From positions 7,407,501 to 7,471,500 of the forward strand of contig NZ_CP121695.1 of the NCBI RefSeq assembly GCF_029761915.1: a stretch of 64,000 nt of DNA, written 5' to 3'. The stretch is from Bradyrhizobium sp. CB1650 (GTDB taxonomy: Bacteria; Pseudomonadota; Alphaproteobacteria; Rhizobiales; Xanthobacteraceae). Made by a program: the position numbers and the translations under genes. The notes under the pieces were generated by a model, which had not been told where the DNA came from, did no database searches, and was given only the letters and a program-made list of their open reading frames with translations. This document shows, one piece after another, positions 63,480 to 64,000 of this stretch (the first letter of the stretch is position 1; every line of letters starts with the position of its first letter).

Positions 63480-63566
63480 GAGGCTCGCCTGCCGATCAAG
63501 ATGTGGACCGTTGGTTTCTGACGTGGTTGGAAGGCGCAGCGTCATGTGGCAGGCATTTTGTGGTAA

Positions 63567-64000
63567 TCAGCGCTGTTCCGTGCTCGGCTCCGCAGTCAGC
63601 GGCGCGCCTCCGACAGAAACCGGACCTTGTGGTTTCGAGAGACGAACGTCTCTCTTGGCCGGCTTGGATGTGGTGCGCACGGGCGGCGAAGAAGCAGCAG
63701 GAGCAGGAGAAGCAACAAGCGCCGGATTCCGCTCCGCCGACAGGCCGCGCACGATCAGGCTCGATGCGATGTGCCGGCTCGCGGTGAGCAGCTCGGCATA
63801 GGTGATCTTGCGCCAACCGCGGCCGCCGTCGCGCCCGGCCATGAAGACACGGTCCGGCGTCGTGTTCGCCCAATGATGCAGGCGGTCGGTGATCCGGACG
63901 GGATAGTCGCCGAGCGGCTGGTTGGGCCTGAGGTAAATCGTGCCGTCGTCCCGGCGCTCGATGTTGACGACGGGATCGCCGAACGAGATGGGCCGCAGCG
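63567..64000 (-). pseudogene. Feruloyl-CoA synthetase-like gene, truncated, runs off right edge
   Basis: From the right edge the frame reads LRPISFGDPVVNIERRDDGT, LGDYPVRITDRLHHWANTTP and DRVFMAGRDGGRGWRKITYA, the N-terminus of a feruloyl/acyl-CoA synthetase. After ELLTASRHIASSLIVRGLSA ER the sequence changes to low-complexity Ala/Pro (PALVASPAPAASSPP) and ends about 45 residues later. The AMP-binding P-loop and all catalytic domains are missing, so it is dead here. The join lies close to the pabA gene end. Confidence 0.72.

Overview
The window looks like part of a symbiosis island of a Bradyrhizobium-type rhizobium. The evidence is a rhizobial gibberellin operon, a very large type III effector with a C48 (Ulp1/XopD-type) protease domain, a bradavidin-II-like avidin, a GntR-type BioR biotin regulator with its operator sequences, NifA/sigma-54-like promoter signals, many insertion sequences and broken genes, and small proteins that I recognise by memory as common in bradyrhizobial islands. 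No database search was possible; all names rest on motif and sequence recognition.

Layout. 0-3.2 kb (minus strand): the middle of a gibberellin operon (CYP114, ferredoxin, SDR, start of CYP117), with the expected CYP112 upstream reduced to a frameshifted C-terminal scrap. 3.3-5.3 kb: decayed DUF2235 and membrane-protein remnants. 5.3-9.7 kb: a 1466-residue effector, followed by an outer-membrane-protein relic. 11.1-12.5 kb (minus): an in-frame FolE-QueD fusion with a shattered queE. 13-16 kb: polysaccharide-polymerase relic and a GNAT enzyme. 16-19 kb: two M16 peptidases, one with the zinc motif and one without, behind a NifA-type upstream site and a -24/-12 promoter. 19.6-21.9 kb: IS110 relic, truncated DUF2971 gene, DUF418 membrane protein.

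22-30.7 kb is a mosaic: a frameshifted tyrosine recombinase whose 3' end recurs twice more, with a membrane-protein gene and a secreted-protein gene between the copies; an IS3-family element split by an IS110-type element; a two-gene membrane/secreted cassette between 164-bp direct repeats; and a FlbD-receiver/DUF2285 chimera. 31-34 kb: NYN-domain protein, small genes, Lrp regulator. 34-43 kb: a tripartite carbon-uptake and catabolic cluster (TRAP DctP and fused DctQM, split transketolase, SDR, LysR) with eroded hydrolase, GntR and lactonase genes on its left. 43-52 kb: substrate-binding-protein relic, an Omp31-type porin with a possible NifA promoter, bradavidin II, and scattered small proteins.

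52.6-63.5 kb is a B-vitamin block: panBC, the operon bioB-panD-bioF-bioD-bioA facing bioR across BioR boxes, a Dabb protein, and pabB-pabA. Together these supply pantothenate, biotin and the p-aminobenzoate branch of folate. The right edge is a truncated feruloyl-CoA-synthetase-like gene. No CRISPR array, rRNA or tRNA was recognised.
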